From contig CANJBX010000027.1 in assembly GCA_947472885.1 (NCBI GenBank), positions 1 through 49,191 of the forward strand: DNA of 49,191 bases, read 5' to 3'. The notes under the pieces were generated by a model, which worked only from the letters and a program-made list of their open reading frames with translations, was not told where the DNA came from and searched no databases. The translations under genes and the position numbers were made by a program. Numbering within the stretch: the first letter of the stretch is position 1; each line of letters opens with the position of its first letter. Positions 31,701 through 42,275 of the stretch are shown piece by piece. The stretch comes from Hyphomicrobiaceae bacterium. GTDB taxonomy: Bacteria; Pseudomonadota; Alphaproteobacteria; Rhizobiales; Xanthobacteraceae.

Positions 31701-31754
31701 CCGCCTCGATCCTTCGAGACGCCCGCCTGCGGCGGGCTCCTCAGGATGAGGCGG
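31701..31754. repeat. Third copy of the CTTCGAGACGC dispersed repeat
   Basis: An imperfect palindrome with ends CCGCCTC and GAGGCGG and core GCCCGCC/GGCGGGC. It carries the same CCTTCGAGACGC and GGCTCCTCAGGATGAGG blocks as the units at 30016-30122. It begins three bases after the 32-bp-arm element and stops at the odhB stop codon. Confidence 0.75.
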
Positions 31755-31755
31755 A

Positions 31756-32997
31756 TCAAAGATCCAGAACTATCCGCGCCGGGTCTTCCAGATTTTCCTT
31801 CACGCGGACGAGAAACGTCACCGCACCCTGGCCATCGACGACGCGATGGTCATAGGTCAGCGCGAGATACATCATCGGGCGGATTTCGATCTTGCCGCCG
31901 ATGGCGACCGGACGTTCCTGAATCTTGTGCATGCCGAGAATGCCGGACTGCGGCGCGTTCAGGATCGGCATCGACATCAGCGAACCATAGACGCCGCCGT
32001 TCGAAATCGTGAATGTGCCGCCCTGCATGTCCTCGATCTTGAGCTGGCCGTCGCGCGCCTTCTTGCCGAGGCCGGAGATCGTCTTCTCGATGCCGGCGAG
32101 CGACAGGTGATCCGCATCGCGCACGACCGGAACGACAAGGCCGCGCTCGGTGCCGACGGCGACGCCGATGTGATAGTAGTTCTTGTAAATCAGATCCGTG
32201 CCGTCGATCTCGGCGTTGACGGCGGGGACTTCCTTGAGCGCTTGGATGCAGGCGCGGGTGAAGAAGCCCATGAAGCCGAGCTTCACGCCGTGCTTCTTCT
32301 CGAACAGTTCCTTGTAGTCGTTGCGCATCTTCATGACCGCGCTCATGTCGACCTCGTTGTAGGTCGTGAGCAAAGCAGCGGTGTTCTGCGCGTCCTTGAG
32401 GCGGCGCGCGATGGTCTGGCGCAGGCGCGTCATCTTCACGCGCTCTTCGCGCGAGGCGTCATCGGCCTGCGAAGGTGCGCGCACCGCGATGGCGTCGGCG
32501 GACTGTGCAACCGGGGTCGGCGCAGCGGCGGCGCGTTCGATGGCCGCCAGCATGTCGCCCTTGGTGACGCGGCCATCCTTGCCGCTGCCGGGAACCGCGT
32601 TGGCATCGACACCGCTTTCAGCCGAGAGCTTGCGCACCGAAGGCGCCTGCGTGTCGGCAGGCGCGGCCTTCGCAGCGGGAGCCGGGGTTGGGGCAGGTGC
32701 CGGTGCTGCAGCCGGTTTCGCGGCGGCAGGCGCAGCAGCCGGTGCAGGCGACGCGCCCGCAGCGCCGGCGGTGATCTGACCCAGAAGGGCGCCGACCGCG
32801 ACGGTCGTGCCATCCTTGGCGACGATTTCGGAAAGCACACCGGCGGAAGGCGCGGGCACTTCAATCGTCACCTTGTCGGTTTCGAGTTCGACCAAAGGCT
32901 CATCGACCTTCACAGCGTCGCCGGGCTTCTTGAACCATTTGCCGATGGTGGCTTCGGTGACGGATTCCCCGAGCGTCGGAACGCGAATTTCGGTCAT
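31756..32997 (-). CDS. odhB: 2-oxoglutarate dehydrogenase E2 (dihydrolipoyllysine succinyltransferase)
   Basis: A 413-aa core component, also called SucB, that transfers succinyl to CoA. In order: a lipoyl domain with Lys42 in ETDKVTIEV; an Ala/Pro linker (about 76-115); an E3/E1-binding domain ([19 protein letters not shown]); and the catalytic domain with His384 and Asp388 in DHRVVDG. All parts are intact. It lies downstream of sucA, with a strong hairpin and T-run between the two genes. Confidence 0.98.
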   Translation of the reverse strand: MTEIRVPTLGESVTEATIGKWFKKPGDAVKVDEPLVELETDKVTIEVPAPSAGVLSEIVAKDGTTVAVGALLGQITAGAAGASPAPAAAPAAAKPAAAPAPAPTPAPAAKAAPADTQAPSVRKLSAESGVDANAVPGSGKDGRVTKGDMLAAIERAAAAPTPVAQSADAIAVRAPSQADDASREERVKMTRLRQTIARRLKDAQNTAALLTTYNEVDMSAVMKMRNDYKELFEKKHGVKLGFMGFFTRACIQALKEVPAVNAEIDGTDLIYKNYYHIGVAVGTERGLVVPVVRDADHLSLAGIEKTISGLGKKARDGQLKIEDMQGGTFTISNGGVYGSLMSMPILNAPQSGILGMHKIQERPVAIGGKIEIRPMMYLALTYDHRVVDGQGAVTFLVRVKENLEDPARIVLDL

Positions 32998-33072
32998 GAC
33001 TGTTGTCCGTTGAAAAAAAGTTGGCCTCGTTCACCGCATTACCCGCGCCGACGGACGATGCAGCACTTCAAA

Positions 33073-33105
33073 CAAAAAAATTCGCCCGCAGTGCGCGGGC
33101 GAATT
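33073..33105 (-). terminator. Terminator between sucA and odhB
   Basis: On the minus strand, an 11-bp stem (33095-33105 with 33079-33089, five-base loop) begins six bases past the sucA stop and is followed by a run of seven T (complement of 33073-33079). It should reduce or block read-through into odhB. Its stem matches the hairpin upstream of sucA at 36166-36192. Confidence 0.85.
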
Positions 33106-33110
33106 CAGCT

Positions 33111-36065
33111 CTAGCCCAGCGCTTCCTCAAGGAATGTCTTGAGCTGCGCGAGATGCTTGGACATGGCGCCGACGGCGGTCGAGGCGGAGCCCGGCCGGCC
33201 GGCGTAACGCGGATGACGATGCGCGGCGCTGACGTTGTTGAGTACCCACTCGATGTAGGGCTCGACGAAACGCCATGCGCCCATGTTGCGCGGCTCTTCC
33301 TGACACCACACGACTTCGGCCTGCTTGAAGCGGGAGAGTTCCTGCACCAGTGCCTTCATCGGGAATGGATAGAGCTGCTCGACACGCAGCAGGTAGATGT
33401 CGTTGAGGCCGCGCTTCTCGCGCTCCTCGTAGAGATCGAAATAGACCTTGCCGGTGCAGAGCACCACGCGGCGGATCTTGCTGTCCTCGACGAGCCTGGT
33501 CTTGTCGTCGGGGTACAACTGCGCGTCGTCCCACAGCAGGCGATGGAACGAGGTGCCCGGACCCATTTCGTCGAGGCGGGACACCGCGCGCTTGTGACGC
33601 AGCAGGCTCTTTGGCGTCATCAGGATCAGCGGTTTGCGGATTTCGCGCTTCAGCTGGCGGCGCAGTGCGTGGAAGTAGTTGGCAGGCGTCGTGATGTTGG
33701 CGATCTGCATGTTGTCTTCCGCGCACATCTGCAGGAAGCGTTCGAGGCGCGCCGAGGAATGTTCCGGGCCGCCGCCTTCGTAGCCATGCGGCAGCAGGCA
33801 GACGAGGCCCGACATGCGCAGCCACTTGCGTTCGCCCGACGAGATGAACTGGTCGAACACGACCTGCGCGCCATTGGCGAAGTCGCCGTATTGCGCTTCC
33901 CACAGGGTCAGCGCGTTCGGCTCGGTGAGCGAGTAGCCGTATTCAAAGCCCAGCACAGCTTCTTCCGACAGCATCGAATTGACGACTTCGAAGCGCGCCT
34001 GCTTGTCGCCAAGATGATTGAACGAGGTGTGGCGGTTTTCGGTTTCCTGATCGATCAGCACCGAATGGCGCTGCGAGAACGTGCCGCGTTCGACGTCTTG
34101 ACCGGACAGACGTACCGGATTGCCGTCGCGCAGCAGCGTGCAGAACGCCAGCGCCTCGCCGGTTGCCCAGTCAATCGGGCCGCCTTCCTGGATCGACTTC
34201 TTGCGCGTATCGAGGAAGCGCTGGATCGTGCGGTGAACCTGGAAACCTTCCGGCACCGCCGTGATCTTGTTGCCGATGTCCTTGAGTTCGTCGAGTTCGA
34301 CGCCGGTCTGGCCGCGGCGCGGATCGTCGCTCGCGTCGGCAACCTTGAACCCGGCCCAGCGGCCATCCAGCCAGTCGGCCTTGTTGGAGCGATAGGACTG
34401 CGCGGCTTCGAGTTCGGCATCGAGGCGCGAGCGCCATTCTGCCTTCATCTTGTCGACTTCGCCGTCGGTGACGGCGCCTTCGGACACGAGCTGCCGGGAG
34501 TAAAGCTCCAGCGACGTCGCGTGCGAACGGATTTTTTTATACATCAGCGGCTGGGTGAATGCCGGCTCGTCGCCTTCGTTGTGGCCGAAGCGGCGATAGC
34601 AGAACATGTCCACCACGACCGGGATCTGGAACTTCTGGCGGAATTCGGTCGCGATCTTGGCGGCGTAGACGACCGCTTCCGGGTCGTCGCCGTTGGCGTG
34701 GAAGATCGGTGCTTCGATCATCTTCGCAACGTCGGACGGATAGGGCGACGAACGCGAGAAGCGCGGATAGGTCGTGAAGCCGATCTGGTTGTTGATGATG
34801 AAATGCACGGAGCCGCCGGTGCGGTGGCCGCGCAGGCCGGAGAGGCCGAAACATTCCGCGATGACGCCCTGGCCCGCGAATGCCGCGTCGCCGGAAATCA
34901 GCAGCGGCATCACCATCGAGCGGTCGTCGCGGGTTGCGCCGTTCTGGTCCTGCTTGGCGCGAACCTTGCCGAGGACGACCGGATTGACGATTTCGAGATG
35001 CGACGGATTGGCGGTCAGCGAAAGGTGGACGCGGTTCTGGTCGAACTCACGATCCGATGAAGCACCGAGATGATACTTCACGTCGCCCGAACCCTCGACT
35101 TCGTCGGGATTGGCGGAGCCGCCCTTGAATTCGTGGAAGATCGCGCGGTGCGGCTTGCCCATCACCTGCGACAGCACGTTGAGGCGGCCGCGATGCGCCA
35201 TGCCGATGACGATTTCGCGCACGCCGAGCGCGCCGCCGCGCTTGATGATCTGCTCAAGCGCCGGGATCATCGACTCGCCGCCGTCGAGGCCGAAGCGCTT
35301 GGTAGCGGTGAACTTGACGTCGCAGAATTTTTCGAAGCCTTCGGCTTCGACGAGCTTGTTGAGGATCGCGCGCTTACCCTCGCGGGTGAAGCTGATTTCC
35401 TTGTCCTTGCCTTCGATACGCTCCTGCAGCCAGGCTTTCTGTTCCGGGCTGGAGATGTGCATGAATTCGACGCCGAGCGTCTGGCAATAGGTGCGCTGAA
35501 GGATGGCAACGATCTCGCGCAGCGATGCGAATTCGAGGCCCAGCACCTTGTCGATGAAAATCTTGCGGTCGAGATCGGCCTCGGTGAAGCCGTAGCTGCG
35601 CGGATCGAGTTCCTGCTCGTTCTTTTCCGCTTCAAGGCCGAGCGGATCGAGCTTGGCGTGGAAATGTCCGCGCATGCGGTAGGCGCGGATGAGCATGATG
35701 GCGCGCACGGAGTCGCGCGTCGCCTGCTGCACGTCGGAGGAGGTCAACTCCACCCCGCGCGTCTGCGCCTTGCTCTTGAGCTTGTCGCCGACGGACTTCT
35801 CGACGTCGCGCCAGTCGCCATCGAGCGCGGAGATCAGTTCGCCGCGCGAGACTTCCGGCCAGTTTGGTTTTTTCCAGGAAGGGCCGTTCGCATTCTGCGC
35901 GCCATTGGCGTTGTCCTTCATGCTCGCGAAGAACGCCTGCCATTCCGCATCGACGGAGTTCGGATCGATTTCGTAGCGGGCGTAGAGATCGTCGATGTAG
36001 GGGGCATTGCCGCCATACAGGAACGAGGTGAGGGCAAAACGGGCGTTGGCGTCTTGGCGGGACAT
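33111..36065 (-). CDS. sucA: 2-oxoglutarate dehydrogenase E1 component
   Basis: A 984-aa thiamine-diphosphate enzyme that decarboxylates 2-oxoglutarate and passes succinyl to the lipoyl group of E2. Visible features are the N-terminal E2-binding segment (ANARFALTSFLYGGNAPYID), the active-site GMAHRGRLNVL, the ThDP/Mg motif GDAAFAGQG with NNQIGFTT, and the C-terminal WCQEEPRNMGAW. Length is standard for alphaproteobacteria. The ATG at 36065 is preceded by AAGGA. The 211-base gap after sucD may hold its own promoter: a CTATAT, the alphaproteobacterial -10 form, is on this strand at 36157-36162, but without a good -35. Confidence 0.98.
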   Translation of the reverse strand: MSRQDANARFALTSFLYGGNAPYIDDLYARYEIDPNSVDAEWQAFFASMKDNANGAQNANGPSWKKPNWPEVSRGELISALDGDWRDVEKSVGDKLKSKAQTRGVELTSSDVQQATRDSVRAIMLIRAYRMRGHFHAKLDPLGLEAEKNEQELDPRSYGFTEADLDRKIFIDKVLGLEFASLREIVAILQRTYCQTLGVEFMHISSPEQKAWLQERIEGKDKEISFTREGKRAILNKLVEAEGFEKFCDVKFTATKRFGLDGGESMIPALEQIIKRGGALGVREIVIGMAHRGRLNVLSQVMGKPHRAIFHEFKGGSANPDEVEGSGDVKYHLGASSDREFDQNRVHLSLTANPSHLEIVNPVVLGKVRAKQDQNGATRDDRSMVMPLLISGDAAFAGQGVIAECFGLSGLRGHRTGGSVHFIINNQIGFTTYPRFSRSSPYPSDVAKMIEAPIFHANGDDPEAVVYAAKIATEFRQKFQIPVVVDMFCYRRFGHNEGDEPAFTQPLMYKKIRSHATSLELYSRQLVSEGAVTDGEVDKMKAEWRSRLDAELEAAQSYRSNKADWLDGRWAGFKVADASDDPRRGQTGVELDELKDIGNKITAVPEGFQVHRTIQRFLDTRKKSIQEGGPIDWATGEALAFCTLLRDGNPVRLSGQDVERGTFSQRHSVLIDQETENRHTSFNHLGDKQARFEVVNSMLSEEAVLGFEYGYSLTEPNALTLWEAQYGDFANGAQVVFDQFISSGERKWLRMSGLVCLLPHGYEGGGPEHSSARLERFLQMCAEDNMQIANITTPANYFHALRRQLKREIRKPLILMTPKSLLRHKRAVSRLDEMGPGTSFHRLLWDDAQLYPDDKTRLVEDSKIRRVVLCTGKVYFDLYEEREKRGLNDIYLLRVEQLYPFPMKALVQELSRFKQAEVVWCQEEPRNMGAWRFVEPYIEWVLNNVSAAHRHPRYAGRPGSASTAVGAMSKHLAQLKTFLEEALG

Positions 36066-36165
36066 GGGTGGGTCCTTGGGCGGGTCCTGGGCAGTCCTAG
36101 GGTGGACGCCACCGGAAATACCGCGGTCAGCGCCCTGTTTTTGTTAACCAGCGGGCATATAGCCC

Positions 36166-36192
36166 AATTCGCCCGATCCCGGCGGGCGAATC
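36166..36192. promoter_or_regulatory. Hairpin upstream of sucA
   Basis: A 9-bp stem ATTCGCCCG/CGGGCGAAT (36167-36175 with 36183-36191, seven-base loop) about 100 bases ahead of the sucA start. The stem is the same as in the terminator after sucA, but no T-run follows here. It may be a weakened terminator for sucCD or a regulatory site. Confidence 0.5.
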
Positions 36193-36276
36193 TGTGTACC
36201 ACCAATTAAGGCGTTTGGGCCGACTTTACATCGGCTTAGCTGGTTAAAAAACCGTCAATAATACCCTAAAAGTGAA

Positions 36277-37161
36277 TCAGGATTTCAATACTTCCATCAA
36301 AGTCTTGCCAAGGCGGGCGGGCGAGGGCGAAACCTTGATTCCCGCGGCTTCCATGGCGGCGACCTTGGAGGGGGCGTCGCCCTTGCCGCCGGAGATGATC
36401 GCGCCGGCGTGGCCCATGCGGCGGCCCGGAGGAGCGGTGCGGCCGGCGATGAATCCGGCCATCGGCTTCTTGCGGCCGCGCCTAGCTTCATCGCGCAGGA
36501 ATTGCGCGGCGTCTTCTTCCGACGAGCCGCCGATTTCGCCGATCATGATGATCGACAAAGTCTTCGGGTCGGCCAAAAACAATTCCAGCACTTCGATGAA
36601 ATCGGTGCCCTTCACGGGGTCGCCGCCGATGCCGACCGCGGTAGTTTGGCCAAGGCCTTCGCGCGTGGTCTGGAACACGGCTTCGTAAGTCAGCGTGCCG
36701 GAGCGCGACACGATGCCGACGGTTCCCGGCTTGAAGATGTTGCCCGGCATGATGCCGATCTTGCATTCGCCTGCGGTCATGACGCCGGGGCAATTCGGTC
36801 CAATGAGGCGCGACTTCGAGCCGGACAGCGAACGCTTCACGCGCACCATGTCCTCGACCGGGATGCCTTCGGTGATGCAGACGATCAAACCGATCTCGGC
36901 GTCGATGGCTTCGCAGATGGCGTCGTCCGCGCCCGGCGGCGGCACGTAGATCACGCTGGCGTCGCAGCCGGTTTTATCTTTGGCCTGCGCCACAGTGTCG
37001 AACACCGGAAGTCCGAGATGGGTCTGGCCGCCTTTGCCCGGCGATGTGCCGCCGACCATCTTGGTGCCGTAGGCAATCGCGGCTTCCGAATGGAACGTAC
37101 CGTTCTTGCCGGTGAAGCCCTGGCAGATGACCTTGGTGTCTTTGGTGATGAGAACGGACAT
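36277..37161 (-). CDS. sucD: Succinyl-CoA ligase alpha subunit
   Basis: A 294-aa subunit that binds CoA and carries the phosphohistidine: His251 in [12 protein letters not shown]. Other signatures are the CoA-binding [12 protein letters not shown] and [20 protein letters not shown]. The ATG overlaps the sucC stop by one base (TAATG), which indicates coupled translation. Longer upstream frames are shadows of sucC. Confidence 0.98.
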   Translation of the reverse strand: MSVLITKDTKVICQGFTGKNGTFHSEAAIAYGTKMVGGTSPGKGGQTHLGLPVFDTVAQAKDKTGCDASVIYVPPPGADDAICEAIDAEIGLIVCITEGIPVEDMVRVKRSLSGSKSRLIGPNCPGVMTAGECKIGIMPGNIFKPGTVGIVSRSGTLTYEAVFQTTREGLGQTTAVGIGGDPVKGTDFIEVLELFLADPKTLSIIMIGEIGGSSEEDAAQFLRDEARRGRKKPMAGFIAGRTAPPGRRMGHAGAIISGGKGDAPSKVAAMEAAGIKVSPSPARLGKTLMEVLKS

Positions 37162-38330
37162 TACACATTTCCCTTCACGGCTTTGACGATCTTCTGTGCG
37201 GCGTCGTCGAGATCGTCGGCCGAGACAACATTGAGATTCGATTTGGCAATGATTTCCTTGCCGAGTTCGACGTTGGTGCCCTCTAGCCGCACCACCAGCG
37301 GCACGCGCAGGCCGACGTCTTTCACCGCGGCGACAACGCCTTCGGCGATGACATCGCACTTCATGATGCCGCCGAAAATGTTGACCAGAATGCCCTTCAC
37401 GTTGGGGTCCGACGTGATGATCTTGAACGCCGCTGCGACCTTGTCCTTGGTCGCGCTACCGCCGACGTCGAGGAAGTTCGCCGGCGCTTCGCCGTAGAGC
37501 TTGATGATGTCCATGGTCGCCATGGCAAGGCCGGCGCCGTTGACCATGCAGCCGATGGTGCCGTCGAGCGCGACGTAGTTGAGATCGTATTTCGCGGCTT
37601 CGACTTCCTTGTCGTCTTCCTCGGTGACGTCGCGCAGCGCGGCGATGTCGGGATGACGGAACAACGCGTTGTCGTCGAAACCGATCTTGGCATCGAGGCA
37701 GATCAGCTTGCCGTCCTTGGTGACGACCAGCGGATTGATTTCCAGAAGGCTCATGTCCTTGGTAACGAACGCATTGTAAAGTTTGGCAACCAGACCTTCG
37801 ACCTGCTTTGCAATATCGCCGGTGAGATTGAGCGCCTGCGCGACCTTGCGGCCATGGTGACCCATCACGCCGGTGGCGGGATCGACCGAGAAGGTGATGA
37901 TTTTTTCCGGCGTATCGTGCGCGACCTTCTCGATATCCATGCCGCCTTCCGTCGAGACGACGAAGGCGACGCGCGAAGTTTCGCGATCGACGAGTGCCGA
38001 GAGATAGAACTCCTTGTCGATGGCGGAGCCTTCCTCGACGTAGAGCCGGTTTACTTTTTTGCCCTTGGGGCCGGTCTGGTGCGTGACGAGCGTCGAGCCG
38101 AGGATGCGGGTCGCTTCCGCCTTCACGTCGTCCATCGACTTGACGACCTTGACGCCACCGGCCTTGCCGCGGCCGCCTGCATGGATCTGCGCCTTGACGA
38201 CCCACACCGGGCCGCCAAGCTGGCGCGCGCCATTGAGCGCCTCGTCCACCGAGAACGCGGGATAGCCGCGCGGAACGGGAACCCCGAACTCGCCCAGCAC
38301 GGTTTTGGCCTGATACTCGTGGATATTCAT
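37161..38330 (-). CDS. sucC: Succinyl-CoA ligase beta subunit
   Basis: A 389-aa ATP-grasp subunit that supplies the nucleotide and succinate sites. It starts with the typical [20 protein letters not shown]. Further motifs are [18 protein letters not shown], the metal-binding LEINPLVVT, and [17 protein letters not shown]. It lies between mdh and sucD, with 180 bases after the mdh stop. Confidence 0.98.
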   Translation of the reverse strand: MNIHEYQAKTVLGEFGVPVPRGYPAFSVDEALNGARQLGGPVWVVKAQIHAGGRGKAGGVKVVKSMDDVKAEATRILGSTLVTHQTGPKGKKVNRLYVEEGSAIDKEFYLSALVDRETSRVAFVVSTEGGMDIEKVAHDTPEKIITFSVDPATGVMGHHGRKVAQALNLTGDIAKQVEGLVAKLYNAFVTKDMSLLEINPLVVTKDGKLICLDAKIGFDDNALFRHPDIAALRDVTEEDDKEVEAAKYDLNYVALDGTIGCMVNGAGLAMATMDIIKLYGEAPANFLDVGGSATKDKVAAAFKIITSDPNVKGILVNIFGGIMKCDVIAEGVVAAVKDVGLRVPLVVRLEGTNVELGKEIIAKSNLNVVSADDLDDAAQKIVKAVKGNV

Positions 38331-38432
38331 GCTGCCGCTCTCCGCTTGCGCGTTCGTCCCTGAAGGCGATGCCAGAAGGCTGGATCGCCGTGGCTCCGTT
38401 TAGCGGGGTTGGTACCCAGCTCCGTCACCGAT

Positions 38433-38476
38433 TACCCGTGGTATACAACATAACAGGCTTGGCATACCAGCGGGTA
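38433..38476 (-). other. Hairpin between mdh and sucC
   Basis: Arms 38433-38444 and 38464-38476 pair over 12 bp with a single bulged base, leaving a 19-base loop. It begins about 35 bases past the mdh stop. Without a T-run it is more likely an mRNA-stabilising or processing structure than a terminator. Confidence 0.5.
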
Positions 38477-38510
38477 GTCGTGCAGTGCAGCAAGATTCCG
38501 CCGGAAAGGC

Positions 38511-39568
<1,058 letters not shown>

Positions 39569-39646
39569 GTCAACGAAAAGGGCATGTGGCGTATGCCAGT
39601 GCCGCGTAACGTTACAAACCGCGACCGCCGTTTTTCGGGCAGTTCT

Positions 39647-40825
39647 TCAGGTCTCGACAAGACCTTCGGTGGAGCCGGTGGCTGCGCCGGTGTGCTTTCC
39701 GTGCGGCAAGGCCAGGTAAGCGTCAGACCCCATCTCGTTGAGGCGTGAAATGGTGCGGTTGAATTCCATCGCTTCATAGCCCTCGGTGCCGAGGTAGAGC
39801 CCGCGCGGCTCGGTGGCGGCGGACGCGATGATTTTCACGGCGTTGTCGTAAAACGTGTCGATCAGCAGGATAAACCGCTTGGCCGCGTTGCGATTTCCTG
39901 CCGGGATCACCGGAATATGCTCAACGATCACGGTATGAAAATCGTGCGCGATCTTGAGGTAGTCGATGGCGCCGAGCGGCTGCTCGCACAGATCGTGAAA
40001 TGAAAACCGTGCGGTGCCGAGCGCGGCCATGGGCACATGAACGCGGCGGCCTTTCACCGTGAGGTCAACGGGCGCGCCGTCCTGTCCGGCGGTGAGCCGT
40101 TTCCAGGCGTCGTCGATAGCGGCCTGCGCAGCACCGTCCGCCGGTACATGCCAGACCTTGCCGCCGGCGATTTTCTCCATGCGATAATCGGTGCGGCTGT
40201 CGAGCCGCAGGACGTCGAGCCGCTGTTGCATCAGGGCGATGAACGGCAGGAACAGCGTGCGATTAAGCCCGCCGGAATAGAGGTTTTCCGGGGCCACGTT
40301 CGATGTTGCCACCACCACCACGCCAAGTTCGAACAGCCGCGTGAACAGGCGGCCGAGGATCATGGCGTCGGCAATATCGGTGACGTGGAATTCGTCGAAG
40401 CAGAGTACCCACGATGTATCGGCGACATCGGCAGCAACCAGCTTGATCGGATCTTCGTCGAGAATTTCGCCGGCCTTGATCCCGCGGCGAATGTTGCCGA
40501 TGCGGTCCTGCGTCTCTGCCATGAATTCGTGGAAATGGACGCGGCGCTTGCGCTTCACCGGACACGCATCGAAGAACATGTCCATCAGCATGGTCTTGCC
40601 GCGCCCGACCTCGCCGTAAATGTAGAGGCCCTTGATGTCGGCCTTTTCTTTTTCGCGATTGCCAAACAGCCAGCCGAGCGACGACGACTTGCGCGCGAGC
40701 CGATAGGTCGCGAGGCGTTCGTTGAGGCTGTGGAGACGGCCGACTGCGGCTTCCTGCGCTGGGTCAGCCTCGATGTCGCCGGCGGCGGCGCGGGCGGCGT
40801 AAAGCGCTTTCATCGAAGCGGGCAT
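39647..40825 (-). CDS. zapE: Cell division ATPase ZapE (AFG1 family)
   Basis: A 392-aa AAA-type ATPase related to yeast Afg1 and E. coli ZapE, linked to Z-ring function and protein quality control. The P-loop GEVGRGKT is at 71-78, Walker B is LCFDEFHVTDIADA, and sensor-like ATSNVAPENLY follows. The start is uncertain: ATG 40825 gives a family-like N-terminus (ALYAARAAAGDIEADPAQ) but has no clear ribosome-binding site; an ATG at 40957 would add 44 residues with no family resemblance. It lies 170 bases upstream of mdh on the same strand, as in related genomes. Confidence 0.92.
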   Translation of the reverse strand: MPASMKALYAARAAAGDIEADPAQEAAVGRLHSLNERLATYRLARKSSSLGWLFGNREKEKADIKGLYIYGEVGRGKTMLMDMFFDACPVKRKRRVHFHEFMAETQDRIGNIRRGIKAGEILDEDPIKLVAADVADTSWVLCFDEFHVTDIADAMILGRLFTRLFELGVVVVATSNVAPENLYSGGLNRTLFLPFIALMQQRLDVLRLDSRTDYRMEKIAGGKVWHVPADGAAQAAIDDAWKRLTAGQDGAPVDLTVKGRRVHVPMAALGTARFSFHDLCEQPLGAIDYLKIAHDFHTVIVEHIPVIPAGNRNAAKRFILLIDTFYDNAVKIIASAATEPRGLYLGTEGYEAMEFNRTISRLNEMGSDAYLALPHGKHTGAATGSTEGLVET

Positions 40826-41069
40826 GAGGGGCCGATGTGAGGGGGCGATTTCAGGGCCGGCAGGCGAATCTGTAACGATGAAATAGCCGTGTTGCGGCGT
40901 TTGGTCCAAGCTGCATGTTTTCGCAGCATTTGCGGGAAGGCAACCTTCTCCAAACATGAAATATAAGTAGAAACAGTTACTTAATGGTTTTGTATCGTTG
41001 CGGGAGGCGGCCGATCCGCGTGTTTCGGTTAGCCGTCATGCGCCGGGTTTTCCGCAGCCGTCTTATTTT

Positions 41070-41090
41070 TGCTGCAACGCAGCATATATT
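41070..41090 (+). promoter_or_regulatory. Palindrome and possible -10 element ahead of the GNAT gene
   Basis: TGCTGC-AAC-GCAGCA at 41070-41084 is directly followed by TATATT at 41085-41090, 73 bases before the GNAT start. It may be an operator overlapping a promoter spacer. No good -35 box is visible. The rest of 40958-41163 shows nothing definite. Confidence 0.3.
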
Positions 41091-41163
41091 CTTGCAAACG
41101 CAACGATTCGGGGGATGGGAGACGGTCAGGGCCTTTGGCGCAACAACGCAAGGAACTGCGCAG

Positions 41164-41748
41164 ATGCACAATGCTCTCGTTGACGGTGGCGCGATCCGCA
41201 AGCTGTGGATCGGCGAAATCGGCAAGTACCACGACCACCTGCTGCGGCTCGATCCGGAAAGCCGGCGCAACCGATTTGGCGGCGCGGTGGCGGATGCGTT
41301 CATCGAAAACTTCGTCAAGCTGACGGTCGGCCTCGATGTGGTCATCCACGGCTTCTTCGTCGATGGCGAAATGCGTGGCGCGGGCGAGTTGCGCACGCTT
41401 GGGGCACCCGACGACGCGGAAGCCGCATTCTCGATTGAAAAGGACTGGCAGAGCCACGGCGTCGGTTCGGCGCTGCTGGAACGCACGCTGCTCGCCGCGC
41501 GCAACCGCGGCATCAAGCAGATGCACATGAGCTGCCTTGCGCACAACCGCCGCATGCAGCAACTGGCGCGCAAATTCGACGCCGAACTGTCGTTCGATTT
41601 TGGCAGCGTGGTCGGCGAAGTCGAAGCGCCGTTCCCGACACCGATGTCGGTGATGCGCGAGGTGATGGCCGACAGCCAGGGTTTCGCAACCGCCGAGCTC
41701 GATGCGCAGACGCGGATGTTCCGCCGCCGTCAGCCCGCCAACGGGTAG
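41164..41748 (+). CDS. GNAT-family N-acetyltransferase
   Basis: A 194-aa acetyl-CoA-dependent transferase. The acetyl-CoA-binding motif A is around residues 90-110 (IEKDWQSHGVGSALLERTL, fitting Q-x-x-G-x-G). A helix with CLAHNRRMQQLARKF follows, which is typical of motif B. The substrate is unknown. I chose the ATG at 41164, preceded by AAGGA. An earlier ATG at 40984 would add 60 residues of mostly basic sequence without family resemblance. The 3' end overlaps the convergent thpR gene by 19 bases. Confidence 0.88.
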   Translation: MHNALVDGGAIRKLWIGEIGKYHDHLLRLDPESRRNRFGGAVADAFIENFVKLTVGLDVVIHGFFVDGEMRGAGELRTLGAPDDAEAAFSIEKDWQSHGVGSALLERTLLAARNRGIKQMHMSCLAHNRRMQQLARKFDAELSFDFGSVVGEVEAPFPTPMSVMREVMADSQGFATAELDAQTRMFRRRQPANG

Positions 41749-42263
41749 GCCGCTTCCATCACGTAGGGTCCGCCGCCAGTCGAGGCGCGCGACGAATACA
41801 ATACGAAACGCGAGACATGAAACGGCGCGGACCGATAAGGCTGCGCCGCCAGATACTCCGCGACTTCGCGGGCGGATGAATCTCGCAGCCTCGCCAGCGT
41901 CACATGCGGCGTGAACTTGCGGCTGTCGGGCGCAAGTCTCATGCGCCTGAACAAGCGTTCGTGCTCGGCTTGCAGTTCCGTCAGCGCGCGTGTCGGGGCG
42001 GCGGAAGCCACGATGGCGCGGGGCTTGTTGCCACCAAACGAGGTCAGCCCATCGAGCCGCAGATCGAATCCGGCGCGTGAAATGCCGTCGAGCAGCGAGG
42101 CGATATCGCGCGCCGCGGCGTCATCGATGTCGCCGATGAAGCGCAGCGTCAGGTGATAGTTCTCCGGGCTGATCCAGCGCGAGCCCGGCAGACCGCCGCG
42201 CAGCATGGCGAGGTCATCGCCGATGCCGGCTGGAATTTCGATGGCCGTGAACAGCCTTGGCAT
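41730..42263 (-). CDS. thpR: RNA 2',3'-cyclic phosphodiesterase
   Basis: A 177-aa 2H phosphoesterase (LigT/ThpR family) that hydrolyses RNA 2',3'-cyclic phosphates and can join tRNA halves in vitro. Both HxTx motifs are present: His37-Leu-Thr39 and His120-Val-Thr122. The N-terminus PRLFTAIEIP is typical. It starts 12 bases after the stop of the esterase gene on the same strand, so the two are probably co-transcribed. Confidence 0.95.
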   Translation of the reverse strand: MPRLFTAIEIPAGIGDDLAMLRGGLPGSRWISPENYHLTLRFIGDIDDAAARDIASLLDGISRAGFDLRLDGLTSFGGNKPRAIVASAAPTRALTELQAEHERLFRRMRLAPDSRKFTPHVTLARLRDSSAREVAEYLAAQPYRSAPFHVSRFVLYSSRASTGGGPYVMEAAYPLAG

Positions 42264-42275
42264 TGCGCGTGTCCG

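Noticed and set aside
33003-35060. Open frame of about 685 codons antisense to sucA
   Set aside because: Lies wholly opposite a highly conserved enzyme gene, is rich in Arg/Ala/Val from reverse-complement codons and resembles no family.
40984-41163. Sixty extra N-terminal residues on the GNAT enzyme
   Set aside because: Basic, non-conserved sequence, without a ribosome-binding site; it also spans a palindrome and a possible -10 element.
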